From: an uncultured Lachnospiraceae bacterium
Lineage (GTDB): Bacteria; Bacillota; Clostridia; Lachnospirales; Lachnospiraceae
Length of the DNA stretch: 9,648 bases
Direction of reading: 5' to 3'
NCBI GenBank assembly: GCA_947068385.1
Contig: CAMTBF010000108.1
Span: forward strand, 1-9,648
Shown: piece by piece, positions 5,881 through 9,648 of the stretch
Layout: each line of letters opens with the position of its first letter
How positions within the stretch are numbered: position 1 is the first letter of the stretch
Notes under the pieces: generated by a model
Database searches by the model: none
What the model saw: the letters and a program-made list of their open reading frames with translations, nothing else
Told to the model about the DNA's origin: nothing
Translations under genes and position numbers: made by a program

Positions 5881-8460
5881 ATGAACATACAGAAATTTAC
5901 CCAGAAATCCATGCAGGCCGTGGAGGGCTCCGAAAAGCTGGCCTATGAATATGGAAACCAGGAAATCGAGCAGGAGCATCTGCTCTACAGCCTGCTGAAG
6001 GTGGAGGACAGCCTGATCCTGAAGCTGATAGAGAAGATGGAGATTCAGAAGGAGCACTTCGTGGACCGGGTGGAGAAGGCCATCGCAAAGCGCACCAAGG
6101 TCCAGGGGGGCAAGGTATATGTGGGAGCCGACCTGAACAAGGTGCTGGTAAACGCCGAGGACGAGGCGAAGCAGCTGGGGGACGAGTACGTGTCCGTGGA
6201 GCACTTGTTCCTGGCCATGATCAAGAACCCTAATCGGGAGATTGCCCAGATATGGAAGGAGTACGGCATCACCAGGGAGCGCTTCCTCCAGGCCCTGTCC
6301 ACCGTCCGGGGGAACCAGCGGGTCACCAGCGACAACCCCGAGGCCACCTACGACACCCTGGAGAAATACGGCCAGGAGCTGGTGGAGAAGGCCAGGAACC
6401 AGAAGCTTGACCCTGTCATCGGCAGGGACACGGAGATCCGCAACGTGATTCGCATCCTGTCCCGGAAGACCAAGAACAACCCCGTGCTGATCGGCGAGCC
6501 CGGCGTGGGCAAGACCGCCGTGGTGGAGGGCCTGGCCCAGCGGATTGTGCGCGGAGACGTGCCCCAGGGCCTGAAGGACAAGAAGATATTCGCCCTGGAT
6601 ATGGGCGCATTGGTGGCCGGGGCCAAATACCGGGGCGAGTTCGAGGAGCGCCTGAAGGCCGTGCTGGAGGACGTGAAGAACAGCGACGGCCAGATTATCC
6701 TGTTCATAGATGAGCTCCACACCATCGTGGGCGCAGGCAAGACAGACGGGGCCCTGGACGCCGGGAACATGCTAAAGCCCATGCTGGCCAGGGGAGAGCT
6801 GCACTGCATCGGTGCGACTACACTGGACGAATACAGGCAGTATATCGAGAAGGACGCGGCTCTGGAGCGTCGGTTCCAGCCCGTCATGGTGGAGGAGCCC
6901 ACGGTGGAGGACACCATCTCTATCCTCCGGGGCATCAAGGAGCGCTACGAGGTCTACCACGGCGTGAAGATCATGGACAACGCTTTGGTCAGCGCTGCCG
7001 TGCTCTCCAACCGCTACATCTCCGACAGGTTCCTGCCCGACAAGGCCATCGACCTGGTGGACGAGGCCTGCGCCCTGATCAAGACGGAGCTGGACAGCAT
7101 GCCCACGGAGCTGGACGAGCTGCAGCGGAAGATCATGCAGATGGAGATCGAGGAGGCGGCCCTGAAGAAGGAGGACGACCGGCTCAGCCAGGAGCGCCTG
7201 GCGGATCTCCAGAAGGAGCTGGCGGAGGAGAAGGAGAGCTTTGCCTCCAGGAAGGCCCAGTGGGACAATGAGAAGACCTCCGTGGAGAAATTATCCAAAT
7301 TGCGTGAAGAGATAGACGCCGTGAACAGCGAGATTCAAATCGCCCAGATGGAGGGCAATCTGGAGAAGGCGGCGGAGCTGAGCTACGGCAGGCTGCCCGC
7401 TTTAAAGAAGCAGCTGGAGCAGGAGGAGCAGACCGGGGCCGCGGAGCGCTCCCTGGTCAGAGAGAAGGTATCCGAGGACGAGATCGCCAGGATCATCTCC
7501 CGCTGGACGGGGATCCCCGTCACCAAGCTGACCGAGAGCGAGCGCAACAAGACCCTGCACTTAGACGAGGAGCTGCATAAGCGGGTTATCGGCCAGGACG
7601 AGGGCGTCACCAAGGTGACGGAGGCCATCATCCGCTCCAAGGCGGGCATCAAAGACCCTTCTAAGCCCATCGGCTCCTTCCTGTTCCTGGGGCCCACGGG
7701 CGTGGGCAAGACGGAGCTGGCCAAGTCCCTGGCGGCCAGCCTCTTCGACGACGAGAACAACATGGTGCGCATCGACATGAGCGAGTACATGGAGAAATAC
7801 TCCGTGTCCAGGCTGATCGGAGCGCCTCCCGGATACGTGGGCTACGAGGAGGGCGGCCAGTTGACCGAAGCGGTCAGGAGGAAGCCCTACAGCGTGGTGC
7901 TCTTCGACGAGATCGAGAAGGCCCATCCGGACGTGTTCAACGTGCTGCTCCAGGTTCTGGACGACGGCCGCATCACGGACTCCCAGGGCCGGACGGTGGA
8001 CTTCAAGAACACCATCCTGATCATGACCTCCAACATCGGCGCGAACTATCTTCTGGAGGGCATCCGGCCCGACGGACAGATAGACGAGAAGGCCGAGGAG
8101 CTGGTGATGAACGACCTGCGCAGCCATTTCAGGCCCGAGTTCCTGAACCGCCTGGACGAGACCATCCTGTTCAAGCCGCTGACCAGAGAGAACATCGGCG
8201 GCATCGTGGAACTGATCGTCGCCGACCTGAACAGGCGGCTGGCGGACAGGGACTTAAGCCTGGAGCTGACGGAGGAAGCGGAGCGGTTCATCGTGGACAA
8301 TGCCTACGACCCGGTGTACGGCGCAAGGCCCCTGAAACGGTATATCCAGAAGCATGTGGAGACCCTGACGGCCAAACTGATCCTCTCGGACGGCGTGGGA
8401 AGCGGCGATAGGGTGGTGATAGGCGTGGAGGACGGGACATTGAAGGCGTCCGTAAAGTGA
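5881..8460 (+). CDS. clpB: ATP-dependent protein disaggregase ClpB
   Basis: The 859-residue product is a full-length ClpB (Hsp104 class; E. coli ClpB has 857 residues), a hexameric cytoplasmic AAA+ machine that works with DnaK to pull polypeptides out of aggregates. In order: the N-terminal Clp repeat domain (1-145); AAA1 with Walker A GEPGVGKT (Lys211), pore-loop Tyr250, Walker B Glu278 and Arg330/Arg331; the coiled-coil middle domain (about 405-525) that distinguishes ClpB from ClpA and ClpC; and AAA2 with Walker A GPTGVGKT (Lys610), pore loop GYVGY (Tyr652), Walker B Glu677, Arg757 and the sensor-2 GARPLKR at 814-820. No IGF/LGF-type ClpP-binding loop was seen. All catalytic residues align within one position of the E. 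coli numbering. It is independent of the motor operon by terminator and promoter, though both share a bias to codons ending in C or G. Nothing is broken, so it is probably the housekeeping copy; a specialised partner role for the motor is speculative. Confidence 0.98.
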   Translation: MNIQKFTQKSMQAVEGSEKLAYEYGNQEIEQEHLLYSLLKVEDSLILKLIEKMEIQKEHFVDRVEKAIAKRTKVQGGKVYVGADLNKVLVNAEDEAKQLGDEYVSVEHLFLAMIKNPNREIAQIWKEYGITRERFLQALSTVRGNQRVTSDNPEATYDTLEKYGQELVEKARNQKLDPVIGRDTEIRNVIRILSRKTKNNPVLIGEPGVGKTAVVEGLAQRIVRGDVPQGLKDKKIFALDMGALVAGAKYRGEFEERLKAVLEDVKNSDGQIILFIDELHTIVGAGKTDGALDAGNMLKPMLARGELHCIGATTLDEYRQYIEKDAALERRFQPVMVEEPTVEDTISILRGIKERYEVYHGVKIMDNALVSAAVLSNRYISDRFLPDKAIDLVDEACALIKTELDSMPTELDELQRKIMQMEIEEAALKKEDDRLSQERLADLQKELAEEKESFASRKAQWDNEKTSVEKLSKLREEIDAVNSEIQIAQMEGNLEKAAELSYGRLPALKKQLEQEEQTGAAERSLVREKVSEDEIARIISRWTGIPVTKLTESERNKTLHLDEELHKRVIGQDEGVTKVTEAIIRSKAGIKDPSKPIGSFLFLGPTGVGKTELAKSLAASLFDDENNMVRIDMSEYMEKYSVSRLIGAPPGYVGYEEGGQLTEAVRRKPYSVVLFDEIEKAHPDVFNVLLQVLDDGRITDSQGRTVDFKNTILIMTSNIGANYLLEGIRPDGQIDEKAEELVMNDLRSHFRPEFLNRLDETILFKPLTRENIGGIVELIVADLNRRLADRDLSLELTEEAERFIVDNAYDPVYGARPLKRYIQKHVETLTAKLILSDGVGSGDRVVIGVEDGTLKASVK

Positions 8461-8498
8461 TGCCCGGTAAAATAATACAAATTTATTTAAAATAAGAC

Positions 8499-8527
8499 TT
8501 GCAAGTCCATGGCCCTTATGCTACAAT
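8499..8527 (+). promoter_or_regulatory. Near-consensus sigma-A promoter before the surface-protein fragment
   Basis: TTGCAA (8499-8504) and TACAAT (8522-8527) are separated by exactly 17 nt; each matches the consensus hexamer at 4-5 of 6 positions. Transcription would begin near 8534, leaving about 110 nt of leader before the ATG at 8643. It lies in the 182-base gap after clpB, where no terminator hairpin for clpB was seen, only an AT-rich stretch (8466-8495). Confidence 0.6.
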
Positions 8528-8642
8528 GATATCGCTGTTTGTGGTTCCATAAGCAGTGCGGATGTGAACGTCAAATATTATGAGTTTCGCAGCTGCGAAG
8601 ATATCATGGAAGAATAGCATTCCAATAGAAGAGGTGAACGAG

Positions 8643-9572
8643 ATGAAGGAAGAGATAGCGCAGAGGGCGCCGGCAGATATTCAGGCAGTTGAGAATACAC
8701 TTGCGGGAGACGTATTGAATAATCAGTATGTGGAAGGCGCTTATCTGGATCTGTCCCTGTTCAAGACTATTGAAGATGATGAAAATACGAAGAAGGCCAT
8801 TACAGAGACGGCGAAGGAAGTGACTATCGAGCTTACCCTGCCGGAGAATCTTGTGAATGCAGATCCGTCGTTCAACAGAGCCTATAAGGTTATCCGTATT
8901 CATAATGGCGAACCAAGCATATTGGATACAATACTGGAAGGTATAAAACTCACGTTTAAGACCGACCGCTTCTCTACCTATGCATTGGTTTATAATGATG
9001 CGCCGGTGGAGCAGCCGACACCAGACACTCCGACGCTTACAGACCTTCAGGTTACACCGCCGGTTAAAACAGAATATACTGTTGGAGAAGAGTTAGACAC
9101 GACTGGATTAGCTGTGACAGCGGTATATAGCGACGGCACCAGCAGCGACGTGACGGGAGAGGCCGTACTCACAGGATACAATAAGGACCAGGCCGGTGAA
9201 CAGACCATTACCGTAAGTTACAAAGAAGTATCAAAGACTTTCCAGGTTGTGGTAAAGGAAAGCGGCGACAAGCCGAATCCGGATGATAAACCGGGCACAG
9301 ATGATAAGCCGAATCCGGATGATAAACCAGGCACGGACGACAAGCCGGGAACAGACAATAACCAGAATTCAGGCAATGGAAGCGGACAGAATAATGCGAA
9401 TACCAATAACCAGAATTCCGGTTCAGGCAGCAGCCAGACATCAGGAACCAAGACAGTTTCAAGCAGTCCGCAGACGGGAGATACCCAGAATATCATGCTG
9501 TTTGTATGTATGATGATTCTGGCAGGAGGCGCCGCAACTGTGATTCTGGCAAAACGCAGAAGAGTAAGATAA
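8643..9572 (+). CDS. Sortase-anchored (SPQTG) Ig-like surface protein, probably an N-terminally truncated remnant
   Basis: From the ATG at 8643, which has GAGGTG (8631-8636) 6 nt before it, the product has 309 residues; an upstream ATG at 8580 adds 21 and has no clear ribosome binding site. Residues 1-117 resemble the conserved region near the C-terminus of large Clostridia surface proteins (YLDLSLFK, then ELTLPENL, YKVIRIHNGE and DRFSTYALVYND). Next come a Pro-rich linker, a bacterial Ig-like domain (about 130-205: LQVTPP, YTVGEELDTTGLAVTAVYSDG), Asp-Lys-Pro repeats (208-237), an Asn/Gly/Ser-rich linker, the sorting signal SPQTG (275-279), a hydrophobic helix (about 283-303) and an Arg/Lys tail. 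SPQTG fits the (S/P)PXTG signal used by the C. difficile class B sortase. There is no signal peptide at either start, so as it stands it could not be exported. It probably lost its 5' part. The alternative, that it is fused to an upstream exporter by frameshift, was not supported by the 182 bases upstream. Confidence 0.8.
   Translation: MKEEIAQRAPADIQAVENTLAGDVLNNQYVEGAYLDLSLFKTIEDDENTKKAITETAKEVTIELTLPENLVNADPSFNRAYKVIRIHNGEPSILDTILEGIKLTFKTDRFSTYALVYNDAPVEQPTPDTPTLTDLQVTPPVKTEYTVGEELDTTGLAVTAVYSDGTSSDVTGEAVLTGYNKDQAGEQTITVSYKEVSKTFQVVVKESGDKPNPDDKPGTDDKPNPDDKPGTDDKPGTDNNQNSGNGSGQNNANTNNQNSGSGSSQTSGTKTVSSSPQTGDTQNIMLFVCMMILAGGAATVILAKRRRVR
9264..9353 (+). repeat. 36-nt tandem repeat encoding Asp-Lys-Pro-rich wall-spanning linker
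   Basis: Two 36-base units (9264-9299 and 9300-9335) encode (G/D)DKPNPDDKPGT, followed by a half unit DDKPGT (9336-9353). Such Pro-rich acidic repeats usually span the cell wall next to the sorting signal and often vary in copy number. Confidence 0.85.
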
Positions 9573-9599
9573 TTTTCTGATAATAGTGAGTCTAAAAAA

Positions 9600-9648
9600 G
9601 GGGCTGTCGGGAAATGACTAGTCCAAAATAGCGAGAGCTGTGGCCAAT
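9600..9648. mobile_element. Possible insertion-sequence terminus (runs off the window)
   Basis: After the surface-protein stop and a run of A residues, the sequence GGGGCTGTCGGGAAATGAC begins at 9600. GGGGCTGTC starts resemble the terminal inverted repeats of IS1182-like and related elements common in Clostridia. Only 49 bases are visible, with no transposase and no second terminus, so the family is uncertain. Confidence 0.3.

Noticed and set aside
4718..6720. Long open frames on the - strand opposite the stator-like gene and clpB
   Set aside because: Strong C/G-ending codons on the + strand leave the opposite strand free of stops. The translations are low-complexity Leu/His/Gln-rich and show no family features.
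5881..8460. ClpB as a type VI secretion ClpV or as a ClpC/ClpA protease partner
   Set aside because: It has the full ClpB middle domain and no ClpP-binding loop, and there are no sheath or baseplate genes. The OmpA-like neighbour belongs to the motor pair, not to a secretion system.
8471..8617. Short open stretch in another frame before the surface gene
   Set aside because: It has no ATG and no ribosome binding site, overlaps the promoter, and shows no continuity with the surface-protein domains, so frameshift repair is not supported.
9264..9353. CRISPR-like array
   Set aside because: The 36-nt repeats are directly adjacent with no spacers and encode an in-frame Asp-Lys-Pro linker.

Overview
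The window looks like a chromosomal segment of an anaerobic Bacillota, most likely a Lachnospiraceae-type gut bacterium. The reasons are a lipoprotein-type sugar-binding protein next to a GH127 glycosidase, GGAGG ribosome binding sites, a class 1 ClpB, and a surface protein ending in an SPQTG sorting signal. The assignment rests on gene types and style, not on a database match. All recognised genes are on the + strand.

Region 1 (1-3418) is the end of a plant-glycan utilisation locus. It holds the 3' part of a gene for an ABC-transporter solute-binding protein, a strong 13-bp intergenic hairpin, and a complete GH127 beta-L-arabinofuranosidase-like gene with its Glu and Cys active-site residues in place, closed by an intrinsic terminator. 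The binding protein would capture an arabinose-containing oligosaccharide outside, and the leaderless GH127 enzyme would trim it in the cytoplasm.

Region 2 (3419-5772) is the most interesting part: a two-gene operon with overlapping reading frames, ending in its own terminator. The first gene encodes a four-helix MotA/ExbB/ZorA-like channel protein with a long cytoplasmic coiled-coil tail. The second encodes a MotB/ZorB-like protein with one membrane helix carrying the expected Asp, thirteen unbroken heptads of an Ala/Ser-rich coiled-coil stalk, and an OmpA-type peptidoglycan-binding domain. Together they resemble the ZorAB ion-driven motor of the Zorya anti-phage system, but no known Zorya effector (ZorC, D, E, F or G) lies in the window. 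Whether this is a defence motor, a cell-wall motor or something new cannot be decided from sequence alone.

Region 3 (5773-8460) is clpB, a complete canonical disaggregase with its own AT-rich promoter region. It shares the C/G-ending codon style of the motor genes but appears to be transcribed separately.

Region 4 (8461-9648) has a near-consensus promoter, then what looks like the leaderless C-terminal remnant of a sortase-anchored surface protein (conserved region, Ig-like domain, Asp-Lys-Pro repeats, SPQTG signal, membrane segment, Arg/Lys tail). The window ends in a sequence that resembles the terminus of an insertion sequence.
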